This document shows positions 51,005 to 59,873 of a stretch of 64,000 bases of DNA, piece after piece (the first letter of the stretch is position 1; each line of letters begins with the position of its first letter). The notes beneath the pieces are model-generated. The model saw only the letters and a program-made list of their open reading frames with translations, made no database searches and was not told the origin of the DNA. The position numbers and the translations under genes were made by a program. Source of the stretch: Tropicibacter alexandrii (GTDB lineage: Bacteria > Pseudomonadota > Alphaproteobacteria > Rhodobacterales > Rhodobacteraceae); contig NZ_RCTZ02000005.1 in assembly GCF_003667315.2 (NCBI RefSeq), positions 124,001-188,000 on the forward strand. The letters run 5' to 3'.

Positions 51005-52009
51005 TTAGTGCAGCAGCCGGCCCATGGCACCGGCCACGTCGGCCATCCGTGCCGAGAAACCCCATTCATTGTCATACCACGCCAGCACCCGGACCAGACG
51101 GCTGCCCGTGACCTTGGTCTGATCGGGGGCAAAGATCGAGGAATGCGTGGTGTGGTTGAAGTCGATCGAGACCTTGGGCTCCGGATCGTAGGACAGCACC
51201 ATGCCCATGCGCCCGGCGGCGGCCTCGGCCACAACCTCGTTCACATCGGCCACGGTGACGTCTTTCTTGGCGACGAAGGTCAGATCGACGGCGGACACGT
51301 TCGGGGTCGGCACGCGCATGGCGGTGCCGTCGAGCTTGCCTTTGAGGTTCGGCAGCACCTCACCCAGCGCCTTGGCCGCGCCGGTCGAGGTCGGGATCAT
51401 CGCCATGGCGGCGGCGCGGGCGCGGTACAGGTCCGCGTGGCGGCGATCCAGCGTCGGCTGGTCGCCCGTGTACGAATGGATCGTGGTCATGATGCCGCTC
51501 TCGATGCCGATGGCCTCATCCAGAACCTTCGCCAGCGGCGCGAGGCAATTCGTCGTGCAGGACCCGTTCGAGATCATCACGTCGCCCTTGACCAGATCGC
51601 GGTGGTTCACACCGTAGACGATGGTCTTTTGCACGTTCTTGGCGGGGGCCGAGATCAGAACCGAGCGGGCACCGCGCGCGAGATGAGTGTTCGCCTTGTC
51701 GCCGTCGTTGAAGTTGCCGGTGCATTCCAGCACCACGTCGCAGCCACCCCAATCCAACTCGTTCATGTCATAAGACGACATCACGTCGATCGGGCCGCGG
51801 CCCAGATCCATCGACTGGCCTTCGACCTTGACGGTGCCGGGGAAACGGCCATGCACACTGTCATAGCGAAGCAGGTGGGCATGCGTCTCGATCGGGCCGG
51901 GGGCGTTGATCTTGACCACCTGCACGTCGTTGCGGGCGCTTTCGGCGATATGGGCAAGGGTCGAACGGCCGATGCGGCCAAATCCGTTGATCCCGACGGT
52001 GACGGTCAT
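51005..52009 (-). CDS. gap: Glyceraldehyde-3-phosphate dehydrogenase
   Basis: A 334-residue NAD(P)-dependent enzyme of glycolysis and gluconeogenesis. NAD-binding NGFGRIGRS at the N-terminus, catalytic Cys in SNGSCTTNCLAPL, and phosphate-site sequences SYTGDQ and STGAAKA. The ATG at 52009 has AGGAG eight bases upstream. Its promoter region carries a perfect CtrA box and a palindrome of the LacI-operator type (next entries), so expression may be tied to the cell cycle and the carbon source. A terminator follows. Confidence 0.96.
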   Translation of the reverse strand: MTVTVGINGFGRIGRSTLAHIAESARNDVQVVKINAPGPIETHAHLLRYDSVHGRFPGTVKVEGQSMDLGRGPIDVMSSYDMNELDWGGCDVVLECTGNFNDGDKANTHLARGARSVLISAPAKNVQKTIVYGVNHRDLVKGDVMISNGSCTTNCLAPLAKVLDEAIGIESGIMTTIHSYTGDQPTLDRRHADLYRARAAAMAMIPTSTGAAKALGEVLPNLKGKLDGTAMRVPTPNVSAVDLTFVAKKDVTVADVNEVVAEAAAGRMGMVLSYDPEPKVSIDFNHTTHSSIFAPDQTKVTGSRLVRVLAWYDNEWGFSARMADVAGAMGRLLH

Positions 52010-52073
52010 GGGGCGGTCTCCTGCATCTGTCATTTAAGGATCGTATACGGACGCATGCTGCGCCTGCATAGCT

Positions 52074-52089
52074 TTAAAAACCAGTTAAC
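52074..52089. promoter_or_regulatory. Perfect CtrA box near gap and DoxX gene
   Basis: TTAA-AAACCAG-TTAAC fits TTAA-N7-TTAAC without mismatch. It lies 65 bases upstream of the gap start and 92 bases upstream of the DoxX start, in the divergent intergenic region. Confidence 0.6.
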
Positions 52090-52094
52090 TCAAT

Positions 52095-52127
52095 ATGTTA
52101 GCGATAAACATGCATGTTCGCGCTAAC
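52095..52127. promoter_or_regulatory. LacI-type inverted repeat upstream of gap
   Basis: ATGTTAGCG at 52095-52103 is mirrored by CGCTAAC at 52121-52127, and AACATG/CATGTT form an inner pair, so nearly the whole stretch is self-complementary. ATGTTAGCG-type half sites around a CG centre are typical for LacI-family operators; the Rhodobacter carbon-flux regulator CceR is a candidate binder (from memory, not verified). Confidence 0.55.
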
Positions 52128-52180
52128 TTTGTCCGGCTGGTTGCGTTAACGTTTGCGGAACCATGCGAAAGGAGGCCCGG

Positions 52181-52570
52181 ATGCGGCATTTCGAGGATAG
52201 TGCGGTGCTGTTGGGGCGGCTGTTCATTGCCATGCTTTTCGTGGCGGGATTCGTGCAGAAGCTCGGCGATCCGGGCCCGGCGACCGAGCTTTTGGCGATG
52301 CGCGGCTGGCCGGGCTGGCTGATCTGGCCGGCCACGGTCTTCAACCTCGTGGCGGCTGTGGCGCTGATCCTTGGCATTCTGGTGCGCCCGGTGGCGCTTT
52401 TGCTGGCGGTGTATTGCGCGGTGACCTCCTATTTTCATTTCCAGCCCGAAGACCCTTGGCAAATCAGCATCTTCGTCAAGAACTGGGCCATCGTCGGCGG
52501 TTGCCTCGTGCTGGCGGCCCATGGGGCGGGGCGCTGGCGCTTGCACCCGGGGCGGGGCGGGTTAAGTTGA
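52181..52570 (+). CDS. DoxX-family membrane protein
   Basis: A 129-residue inner-membrane protein with four hydrophobic segments. LLGRLFIAMLFVAGFVQKLGDP and KNWAIVGGCLVLAAHGAG are the typical DoxX ends. Role of the family is unclear (redox or stress linked). AAAGGAGG precedes the ATG at 52181, favouring it over the ATG at 52163. Divergent from gap; the DUF808 gene starts 25 bases after its stop. Confidence 0.87.
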   Translation: MRHFEDSAVLLGRLFIAMLFVAGFVQKLGDPGPATELLAMRGWPGWLIWPATVFNLVAAVALILGILVRPVALLLAVYCAVTSYFHFQPEDPWQISIFVKNWAIVGGCLVLAAHGAGRWRLHPGRGGLS

Positions 52571-52595
52571 CGACAAACCGCAAGGAGAGACAGTC

Positions 52596-53561
52596 ATGAG
52601 CGGCCTTCTGGCATTACTCGACGATGTGGCGGGCATCGCCAAGGTGGCGGCGGCTTCGGTCGATGACATCGCGGGCGCGGCGGCCAAGGCCGGGTCCAAG
52701 ACGGCGGGCGTCCTGATCGACGACGCGGCGGTGACGCCGAAATACCTGCAAGGCTTCGAGCCGGCCCGGGAACTGCCGATCATCTGGCGCATCGCGCGCG
52801 GCTCGCTGGTCAACAAACTGGTCTTTCTGTTGCCTGCGGCGCTGTTGATGTCGGCCTTTGCGCCGTGGCTGGTCTGGCCACTGCTGATCCTTGGCGGCTG
52901 CTACCTGACCTTCGAGGGTGCCGAGAAGATCGTGCATGTGCTGATGCCGCATGACGACCATTCCGGCGGGCCCGACGGCAGCCACGATATCGGCGATCCC
53001 CTGCATCTGGAGGAACAGAAGGTGCAGGGCGCGATCAAGACCGATTTCATCCTGTCTGCCGAGATCATGGTGATCGCGCTGTCGACGATCGAGATCGAGG
53101 GCTTCTGGATGCAGGCGGTGACACTGGCCGTCGTCGGCGTCGCGATCACGCTGTTTGTCTACGGCGCTGTGGCGGTGATCGTGAAGATGGACGATATCGG
53201 CCTCTGGCTCAGCCAAGTCGGGCGACTGGGACTGACCCGTGCGCTGGGACGGGGCATCGTCAAGTTCATGCCATGGCTGCTGAAGGCGCTGACCGTTGTG
53301 GGGACGGCGGCGATGATCTGGGTCGGCGGCTCGATCATCGTGCATTCGCTGGCCGAGATGGGCTGGCACGCGCCAGAGGCGTTCATCCACCACCTGTCGG
53401 AGGATTACGGGCAGGGCAATGGCCTGCTGGAATGGGCGATCACGGCGGGGGTCGATTTCGTTCTGGGCTTTGTCGTGGGCCTGATCCTGATCCCGATCGG
53501 GACCAAGCTGGTTGCGCCGGTCTGGGCTGCGCTGTTTGGCGGCAAGGCCGGGGCACACTGA
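52596..53561 (+). CDS. DUF808 (YedI-like) membrane protein
   Basis: A 321-residue protein of the DUF808 family, with the invariant start MSGLLALLDDVAGIAKVAAASVDDIA and PKYLQGFEPARELPIIWRIARGSL. Several membrane segments follow, and PHDDHSG-type acidic loop lies near residue 118. Function unknown. AAGGAGAG precedes the ATG. Probably cotranscribed with the DoxX gene; a terminator follows. Confidence 0.92.
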   Translation: MSGLLALLDDVAGIAKVAAASVDDIAGAAAKAGSKTAGVLIDDAAVTPKYLQGFEPARELPIIWRIARGSLVNKLVFLLPAALLMSAFAPWLVWPLLILGGCYLTFEGAEKIVHVLMPHDDHSGGPDGSHDIGDPLHLEEQKVQGAIKTDFILSAEIMVIALSTIEIEGFWMQAVTLAVVGVAITLFVYGAVAVIVKMDDIGLWLSQVGRLGLTRALGRGIVKFMPWLLKALTVVGTAAMIWVGGSIIVHSLAEMGWHAPEAFIHHLSEDYGQGNGLLEWAITAGVDFVLGFVVGLILIPIGTKLVAPVWAALFGGKAGAH

Positions 53562-53588
53562 CGTCGACACAGCCGACGGCAACGAAAA

Positions 53589-53612
53589 AGGCGCGCCCCG
53601 CGAGGCGCGCCT
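53589..53612. terminator. Bidirectional terminator between DUF808 and IalB genes
   Basis: AGGCGCGCC / GGCGCGCCT around CCGCGA, a nine-base stem between two convergent genes; A run on the left and T-rich (GATTGTTTGG) on the right. Confidence 0.8.
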
Positions 53613-53634
53613 GATTGTTTGGTCCGGGCCGATC

Positions 53635-54255
53635 TTACTGGTTCAGCGCCGAAGTCTGATCGAACGCGGCGGTGAAGCCGGTCAGCGACATGGTGACCTC
53701 GACCTTCTGATCGGGGGCCAGCGCGGGCACCAGCGTCACGGTCGCGGCGGCACCGGCCTTGAAGCGGGCGATATCCTCGGCGGTAAAGCCGACACGGGCG
53801 TAGCAGCCGACCTGCGCGCAGAACGCGTAGTCATAGCGGCGCGGCTGGCCGCCATCGACGGACACGCTCAGCTTGGCGGTCAGCAGGGTTTCCAGCGGCA
53901 CGACAAAGGTGCCCCCGGCGACGGCCTGACCGCCATTGGACAGCTGGAAGATCGACGCTTCGGCCACGCTATTGCCTTGGCCATCGGTCAAGAGCTGGTA
54001 CATCTGGCAGACATCGTCGGCGTCCTGCACCTCGAGGCATTGCAGGTCCCAGTCGCCGAATTTTTCCTTCACATAGGTGCGCGGACCTTGTTGGGCTGCG
54101 GCTGCGGCCGGGGCGCCGTCGTCCTGACCCATGTCGAGCGCGCCACCGATATTGGTGCCGGCACCCTCAGGGTTTTCCGCACCCTCGTCCTGGGCCAGGG
54201 CCGGAGCGGCAGCAAGGGCGGCAAGAAGCGAAAGCGTGAGAAACGGTTTTTTCAT
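53635..54255 (-). CDS. Invasion-associated locus B (IalB) family protein
   Basis: A 206-residue exported protein. Signal peptide MKKPFLTLSLLAALAAAPALAQ, then an acidic and Ala-rich linker (to about residue 70), then the IalB domain: FGDWDLQCLEV...CQMYQLL, SIFQLSNGGQAVAGGTFVVPLE and AFCAQVGCYARVGF with Cys pairs that likely form disulfides. In Bartonella the family helps invasion; in free-living Rhodobacteraceae its role is unknown. The ATG at 54255 is chosen for the signal peptide. Confidence 0.88.
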   Translation of the reverse strand: MKKPFLTLSLLAALAAAPALAQDEGAENPEGAGTNIGGALDMGQDDGAPAAAAAQQGPRTYVKEKFGDWDLQCLEVQDADDVCQMYQLLTDGQGNSVAEASIFQLSNGGQAVAGGTFVVPLETLLTAKLSVSVDGGQPRRYDYAFCAQVGCYARVGFTAEDIARFKAGAAATVTLVPALAPDQKVEVTMSLTGFTAAFDQTSALNQ

Positions 54256-54388
54256 GTATGACCTCAAAACTCCGGTGTTTGCGCGATGGGTTATCATGTG
54301 TCTCCGCCGGTGTCAGGCCCGAAAAACATGACCTTTCCGGCCCTTCGCGGATTGTCGCCAAAGCGGTCCAACCTCTTGGCCAAAAAAG

Positions 54389-54413
54389 AAAAGGGGCCAT
54401 CACGGCCCCTTTT
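54389..54413. terminator. Bidirectional terminator hairpin
   Basis: AAAAGGGGCC-ATCAC-GGCCCCTTTT, a perfect ten-base stem. It lies upstream of the IalB start, so it would end transcripts coming from the right on the minus strand or any short plus-strand RNA. Confidence 0.75.
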
Positions 54414-54537
54414 CATTTCACTCCCTGTCGGACCGGCCGACTTTGTCATTGACGGGACGCTACGAAAACAAATCGTCACCGTCAACAGGGATTTTTCAGG
54501 GAATTTCGGAAGGTTAATCCACCACGCCCACGCAAAG

Positions 54538-54645
54538 CCAAAAAAGCCGCGCCCGGGGGCGCGGCCAGTCTGACAGGGAGGAAGTAAGCCCGGAGCAGGA
54601 GAGGACATGACGCCCCGGACACGAAAGACTATGGCAGCAAATGGT
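54538..54645 (-). ncRNA. Candidate minus-strand small RNA with C/U-rich loops
   Basis: On the minus strand the 3' end is a perfect intrinsic terminator (GCCGCGCCC / GGGCGCGGC then TTTTTT). Upstream of it an unpaired stretch contains ACTTCCTCCCTGTC, and before that a seven-base stem CCGGGGC / GCTCCGG holds a loop with CCTCTCCT. Both C/U-rich segments are complementary to Shine-Dalgarno sequences, as in trans-acting sRNAs of Rhodobacter and rhizobia (CcsR, AbcR types). The 5' end is not visible; 80-110 bases is likely. Confidence 0.35.
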
Positions 54646-54721
54646 TAAGGATGTATGTTCGGGCGGAACGATCAGCCGCGCGGGCCTTTTGCAGGCCAAA
54701 CGCCCGGCAGGCAGGGGACGG

Positions 54722-56272
54722 ATGAACATGGTCGAAGAAATCTTCGTCGGCGGCGGCGGGGCCGGTTACGCTGAAAAACAGTATCTGAAACTGAAATACG
54801 CCAACCGGCACGGGCTGATCGCCGGGGCGACCGGCACCGGCAAGACGGTGACCTTGCAGATATTGGCCGAGAGTTTCTCGGCGCAGGGCGTCCCGGTCTT
54901 CATGGCCGATGTCAAAGGCGATCTGTCCGGGCTGGCCAAGGCCGGCTCCGAGACGGGCAAGCTGCACGCCCCCTTTATGGACCGCAACGCGACCATCGGC
55001 TTTGACGATTTCGCCTATGGTGCCTTTCCCGTGACGTTCTGGGACCTGTTCGGCGAGCAGGGGCACCCGGTGCGGACGACCGTGGCCGAGATGGGGCCGC
55101 TGCTGCTGTCGCGCCTGCTGGAACTGTCCGAGGCGCAGGAGGGCATCCTGAACATCGCCTTCCGGCTGGCGGATGAGGACGGCTTGCCTTTGCTCGATCT
55201 GGCGGATCTGCGCGCCATGCTGGTCTGGATCGGCGAGAACCGCGCCGATCTGCAATTGCGCTACGGCAATATCTCGACCGCCTCGATCGGCGCGATCCAG
55301 CGCCGTCTCTTGGTCTTGGAAAATCAGGGCGGAAGCGGGTTCTTCGGGGAACCGGCGCTGGACCTGCGCGACCTGATGCGGGTGGGGCAGGACGGGCGCG
55401 GACAGGTCAACATCCTCGCCGCCGACACGCTGATGGCCTCGCCCCGGCTCTATTCGACCTTTCTGCTGTGGCTTTTGTCGGAACTGTTCGAGGAACTGCC
55501 CGAGGTGGGCGACCCGGACAAGCCGAAGCTGGTCTTCTTCTTCGACGAGGCGCATCTGCTGTTCGACGGCGCGCCCAAGGCGCTGGTCGACAAGGTCGAA
55601 CAGGTCGCGCGCCTGATCCGGTCCAAGGGGGTGGGGGTGTTCTTCATCACCCAGAACCCCGACGATATCCCAGAAGATATCCTTGGCCAGCTGGGCAACC
55701 GGGTGCAGCACGCGCTGCGGGCCTTCACCGCGCGCGACAAGAAGGCGCTGCGCATGGCCGCCGAAACCTATCGCCCGAACCCCGATTTCGACACCGAAAC
55801 CGCGATCCGCGAGGTCGGCGTGGGCGAGGCCGTGACCTCGTTCCTTGAGAAAAAGGGCATCCCCGGCATCGTCCAGCGCACGCTGATCCGTCCGCCTTCG
55901 TCGCAACTGGGGCCGATCACCAAATCCGAGCGCGCCGAGGTGCTGGATCTCAGCGACCTGCATGTCCGCTACGCCGAGACGGTGGATCGCCATTCGGCGT
56001 ATGAGATGCTCAAGGAGCGTGCCGAGGCCGCCGCCAAGGCCGCTGCCGAGGCCGAACAGCGCGAAGAGGAGATGGAGGCCGCCGAGCGCGAATATCAGGC
56101 CGGGCGGCGCTACTCGGGCACGCGGGTCGGGCGGTCGACCTCGAAACCGGTGCGCAGGCCGCAGAAGTCCTTTGGCGAGCAGATGGGCGACATGGTGGTC
56201 AAGGAACTGACCGGCACGACGGGGCGTCGCCTTGTGCGCGGCATCCTTGGCAGCCTGTTCAAGGCCCGCTGA
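54722..56272 (+). CDS. HerA-like ATPase (DUF853, YjgR type)
   Basis: A 516-residue P-loop protein of the FtsK-HerA superfamily. Walker [11 protein letters not shown] (35-44), DVKGDLSGL after it, and Walker [15 protein letters not shown] around 270. Then [29 protein letters not shown] is the family's arginine-finger region. A charged, Ala/Glu-rich coiled coil precedes the C-terminal 60 residues. Function unknown; perhaps DNA translocation or repair. AGGGGACGG precedes the ATG at 54722. PBP1A follows on the same strand. Confidence 0.9.
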   Translation: MNMVEEIFVGGGGAGYAEKQYLKLKYANRHGLIAGATGTGKTVTLQILAESFSAQGVPVFMADVKGDLSGLAKAGSETGKLHAPFMDRNATIGFDDFAYGAFPVTFWDLFGEQGHPVRTTVAEMGPLLLSRLLELSEAQEGILNIAFRLADEDGLPLLDLADLRAMLVWIGENRADLQLRYGNISTASIGAIQRRLLVLENQGGSGFFGEPALDLRDLMRVGQDGRGQVNILAADTLMASPRLYSTFLLWLLSELFEELPEVGDPDKPKLVFFFDEAHLLFDGAPKALVDKVEQVARLIRSKGVGVFFITQNPDDIPEDILGQLGNRVQHALRAFTARDKKALRMAAETYRPNPDFDTETAIREVGVGEAVTSFLEKKGIPGIVQRTLIRPPSSQLGPITKSERAEVLDLSDLHVRYAETVDRHSAYEMLKERAEAAAKAAAEAEQREEEMEAAEREYQAGRRYSGTRVGRSTSKPVRRPQKSFGEQMGDMVVKELTGTTGRRLVRGILGSLFKAR

Positions 56273-56368
56273 GGCGCGGTTGACGTAGGCGGAACCCCGC
56301 GCGCTTGTGTTTTGACCCACGCGGTCTTGCCGTATAATGAGGCGGCGAGTGGTAAAGGGGCCGGGTAC

Positions 56369-58894
56369 GTGCTGCGATTCATCTTGTCTTTCTTTGGTGG
56401 CATCTTCGCCGTCCTGACCATGGGTCTGATGATGATTGCGCTGACCATCGGCGCGGTTTTCTGGATCTATGGCCGGGACTTGCCGAGCCACGAGCATCTT
56501 GCGCAATACACGCCGCCGACGATCAGCCGCATCTACTCGACCGAGGGGCAGGTGATCGACGAATTTGCGCAGGAACGCCGCCTGTTCACCCCCGCCGCCG
56601 AAATCCCCGACCTCGTCAAGAACGCCTTCATCAGCGCCGAGGACAAGAATTTCTACACCCACAAGGGCTATGACCCGCGCGGCATCGTCGCCGCCGCGAT
56701 CGATACGGCGCGCGGCAATACGCGCGGCGCCTCGACCATCACCCAGCAGGTGATGAAGAACTTTCTCCTGTCCGGCGACCGCCGCGCCGAGCGCAAGATC
56801 AAGGAAATCATCCTTGCCAGCCGCGTCGAAACCGCGCTGTCCAAGGACAAGATCCTTGAACTGTACTTGAACGAGATCTTCCTTGGCCAGAACGCCTACG
56901 GCGTGACCGCCGCCGCGCAGGTCTATTTCAACAAGTCGCTCTCCGAACTGCTTCCGCACGAGGCGGCCTTTCTGGCCTCGCTGCCCAAGGCACCGTCCGA
57001 TTTCCACCCGGTCCGCCGCAAGGAGCGCGTGACCGAGCGCCGGAACTTCGTCCTGAAAGAGATGATGGAGAACGGCTATATCGATCAAGCGACCTACGAG
57101 CACGAGGTCGCGCTGCCGTTGAAATCCGTGCAGAACGGGGATTTCGAGCCCTACCAGAACGCCTTGCCGCCGCGCGATTACTTCACCGACGAAATCCGTC
57201 GTCAACTGAGCCGCAATTTCGGCGAGGAACAGTTCTTTTCCGGCGGCTATTCCGTGCGCGCGACGCTCGACCCCGAGATGCAGGTCGAGGCGGCCAACGC
57301 CCTGCGCCGTCAGCTGGAAAGCTATGACCGGGGCTTGGGCAAATGGAACGGCACCGGCAAGAAAATCCCCGCCGAGGCGCTGGCCTCCGAGGAAAGCTGG
57401 CGCGAGGCGCTGTCGAATGTGCGCGTGGCGCGCGACGTGGATCTGGTCGCGCCATGGCACCCGGCGGTTGTGCTGGACGTGCGCGATCAGGAACTGGTGA
57501 TCGGCATCGAGGGCGTTGCCAGCGACGACCCGCGCGGCAACCGCGTGCCGCGGTCGGACACGTCGTGGTTCTCCGGCAACCTGTTCGACAATTTCGAAAA
57601 GGGTGACGTGATCCATGTCCGCGAGATGACCGAGGATGGCAGCGGCGCGTTCATGCGCTGGTCGCTGCGGCAGATTCCGCGCGTGCAGGGCGGCTTCATG
57701 GCCATGGACGTGAACACGGGCCGCGTGATCGCGATGCAGGGTGGCTTTTCCTACCAGCACTCGGTCTTCAACCGCGCGACGCAGGCGAAACGCCAGCCGG
57801 GGTCGAGCTTCAAGCCGTTCGTCTATGCCTCGGCGCTGGACAGCGGCTATACCCCGGCGACGATCATCGTCGACGCGCCGATCGAGATCGACACGCCGCA
57901 GGGCGTCTGGCGGCCCAAGAATGCCAGCAACCAGTTCTATGGTCCGACGCCGCTGCGCACCGGGATCGAGCGGTCGCGGAACCTGATGACCATCCGTCTG
58001 GCACAAGAGGTCGGCATGGATGTGGTTGCGGATTACGCGGAAAAGTTCGGTGTGTACGACAATATGGGCCGGGTTCTGGCCAACGCGCTCGGCGCGGACG
58101 AGACGACGCTGTACAAGATGGTGGCGGCCTATGCGATGTTTGCCAATGGCGGCGAACGGGTCGAGCCGACGCTGATCGACCGCGTCCAAGACCGCTATGG
58201 CCACACGATCTATTCGCATGACGCAGCCGACGGCAACAAGCGGGTCTGCGTGGATTGCGATCTGGCCGATCTGGACCCGGGGCGCAGCCCGCGCATCGTC
58301 AATGACCGCGAGCGCGTGATGAACGGGGTCACTGCCTACCAGTTGACCTCGATGATGCAGGGCGTCGTCCAGCGCGGCACCGCGTCGTCCTACGTGAACC
58401 TGCCGGTGCCGACTGCGGGTAAGACCGGCACCACCAACGACGCCAAGGATGTGTGGTTCGTGGGCTTTACCTCGAACATCGTGGCCGGCTGCTATATCGG
58501 CTATGACACGCCGCGATCGCTGGGGCGCGGGGCCTCGGGCGGCGGGTTCTGCGGGCCGGTCTTCAACCAGTTCATGACCAAGGCCGTGCAGAAATACGGC
58601 GGCGGCGACTTTAAGGTGCCGGAGGACTGCATGTTTATCAAGATCGACCGCTTTTCCGGCGCGCGCCTGTCCGACAGCGCCAGCGGCGAGAATGTCGTCA
58701 GCGAGTGCTTCCGCCAAGGCGAAGAGCCGATCTTCGGCATCCAGTTCGACGGTGGCTTTGCGATGTCGGGCAGCTTCGACATCATCCGCCCGGATGGGGG
58801 ACCGGCACAGGAAGTCGTGACCTCGACCGGCAGGAAGGCCGTCGTTGGCCCCAAGGCCGGTTTCGGTTCGTTGTCGTCGGGCGGCTTGTACTGA
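56369..58894 (+). CDS. mrcA: Penicillin-binding protein 1A
   Basis: An 841-residue bifunctional murein synthase. A short cytoplasmic end, one membrane anchor (RFILSFFGGIFAVLTMGLMM), the glycosyltransferase 51 domain with catalytic Glu in SAEDKNFYTHKGYDPRG and ASTITQQVMKNF, an OB-like insert, then the transpeptidase with Ser479 in PGSSFKPF, SRN and KTGTT. GTG at 56369 is preferred: AAAGGGG lies just upstream and the preceding frame lacks protein-like sequence. It works beside the L,D-transpeptidase in wall synthesis. Confidence 0.95.
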   Translation: MLRFILSFFGGIFAVLTMGLMMIALTIGAVFWIYGRDLPSHEHLAQYTPPTISRIYSTEGQVIDEFAQERRLFTPAAEIPDLVKNAFISAEDKNFYTHKGYDPRGIVAAAIDTARGNTRGASTITQQVMKNFLLSGDRRAERKIKEIILASRVETALSKDKILELYLNEIFLGQNAYGVTAAAQVYFNKSLSELLPHEAAFLASLPKAPSDFHPVRRKERVTERRNFVLKEMMENGYIDQATYEHEVALPLKSVQNGDFEPYQNALPPRDYFTDEIRRQLSRNFGEEQFFSGGYSVRATLDPEMQVEAANALRRQLESYDRGLGKWNGTGKKIPAEALASEESWREALSNVRVARDVDLVAPWHPAVVLDVRDQELVIGIEGVASDDPRGNRVPRSDTSWFSGNLFDNFEKGDVIHVREMTEDGSGAFMRWSLRQIPRVQGGFMAMDVNTGRVIAMQGGFSYQHSVFNRATQAKRQPGSSFKPFVYASALDSGYTPATIIVDAPIEIDTPQGVWRPKNASNQFYGPTPLRTGIERSRNLMTIRLAQEVGMDVVADYAEKFGVYDNMGRVLANALGADETTLYKMVAAYAMFANGGERVEPTLIDRVQDRYGHTIYSHDAADGNKRVCVDCDLADLDPGRSPRIVNDRERVMNGVTAYQLTSMMQGVVQRGTASSYVNLPVPTAGKTGTTNDAKDVWFVGFTSNIVAGCYIGYDTPRSLGRGASGGGFCGPVFNQFMTKAVQKYGGGDFKVPEDCMFIKIDRFSGARLSDSASGENVVSECFRQGEEPIFGIQFDGGFAMSGSFDIIRPDGGPAQEVVTSTGRKAVVGPKAGFGSLSSGGLY

Positions 58895-58901
58895 TCGAGC
58901 G

Positions 58902-58921
58902 GGGGACGGCGCGCCGTCCCC
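58902..58921. terminator. Palindrome between convergent genes
   Basis: GGGGACGGCG and its exact complement lie between the stop codons of PBP1A and the kinase gene. No T run, so the termination role is uncertain. Confidence 0.55.
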
Positions 58922-58927
58922 GTCGCG

Positions 58928-59782
58928 TCAGTCGGCCATGCCTGCCTCGTCCGCAAGCGACAGGAGCAGGGCCAGCAGGTCTGACTCCGGGTCATCGACC
59001 AGCACGCGGTTGGCCCGCCATGCAATCGACAGCGCGCATTTGGCCGCTGCCCACCCGGCCAGCCGCGTGCGGTCGACCCCGAGCGTGCCTGCAAAGATGT
59101 CCAGCCGCGCCGATTGATGCGCCTTGTCGCGCAACACTGCCTCGCAGCCCGCAGGTTTTCGCATGGCATTGGCCAACTCATAGGCAGGATCGGCAAGGAT
59201 GCCCTTGGCGTCGATTGCCTTGGGATGGGCCCCGACGATCACGTTGTCGTGGTGCAAATCGCCATGCAGCGGGCGCGGCTTGTGCTCGGAGGTCAGCAGG
59301 TGGCGCGCCAGCGCGCTGGCGCGGCGCATGTCGGCCTGCAAGGCGACCGGACAGGTGGGCGCGTAGGACAATTGAAACAGGTCGTGGAACCACAACTCCA
59401 GCCGCGGCAGGCGGGCCATGTCGGGCAGGGGGGCCGCATGCAGCGCATGCGCCACCAGCGCCAGCCGCTCGCAGGCGTCCAGATCGCGCCCGGCGCGGCT
59501 GTCATCGCCCAGATGGGCGCCCGGCACGTATTCGATCAGCAGCGCGCCCGGCCCCTCGCCAATGATCTCGGCGCAGGCCAGCGGGGCCGTCTCGGACCAG
59601 TGATGCATCAGGGCGATTCCCGCCGCCTCGTTGCCGAAATGCCCGGCGCGAAAGATCTTCAGGACCGCAGGGTCGCCCGAGATCATCCTGACCTTGAACA
59701 CCCGCGCATGCGGCGTGTTGGCCAGCGGCTGCGGGTCCGTCAATGCGAACCCGTCCAATGCATCCTGCAACCTGTCGTCCAA
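58928..59782 (-). CDS. APH(6)-like phosphotransferase
   Basis: A kinase of the aminoglycoside 6-phosphotransferase type. The N-lobe has VLKIFRAGHFGNEAAGI; the catalytic loop is LHGDLHHDNVIV and the following metal motif is AIDAKG, where APH(6) enzymes have DPKG. Ends EAVLRDKAHQSARLDIFAGTLGV and a C-terminal helix. TTG at 59782 with GGGAG seven bases upstream is the best start; a GTG at 59839 is possible. Real substrate could be a sugar or small metabolite rather than streptomycin; chromosomal copies without mobile elements are common. Confidence 0.75.
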   Translation of the reverse strand: MDDRLQDALDGFALTDPQPLANTPHARVFKVRMISGDPAVLKIFRAGHFGNEAAGIALMHHWSETAPLACAEIIGEGPGALLIEYVPGAHLGDDSRAGRDLDACERLALVAHALHAAPLPDMARLPRLELWFHDLFQLSYAPTCPVALQADMRRASALARHLLTSEHKPRPLHGDLHHDNVIVGAHPKAIDAKGILADPAYELANAMRKPAGCEAVLRDKAHQSARLDIFAGTLGVDRTRLAGWAAAKCALSIAWRANRVLVDDPESDLLALLLSLADEAGMAD

Positions 59783-59873
59783 GTCCTGCTCCCGTCTTGC
59801 TTTGGCTGTCTTGCTACGTGCCTGTCCCCTTGGTATCACGCGGCACCCGAGGGCACGAGACAGGAACCGACCG

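Larger units (their letters stand above)
54256..54721. other. 466-base intergenic region with RNA signals
   Basis: No protein frame of quality. It holds a symmetrical hairpin with T runs on both sides at 54389-54413, a minus-strand terminator at 54538-54565 that no protein gene on that strand explains, and the candidate small RNA just to its right. Confidence 0.5.

Noticed and set aside
54629-58717. A 1362-residue minus-strand reading frame
   Set aside because: It lies antisense to the HerA-like and PBP1A genes, which have clear motifs. GC-rich DNA gives long shadow frames; the composition (Arg, His, Gly, Ala rich) is typical of them.
58928-59782. Acquired streptomycin resistance gene
   Set aside because: The kinase is APH(6)-like, but there is no mobile element, base composition is like its neighbours and the metal motif differs, so a housekeeping kinase is more likely.
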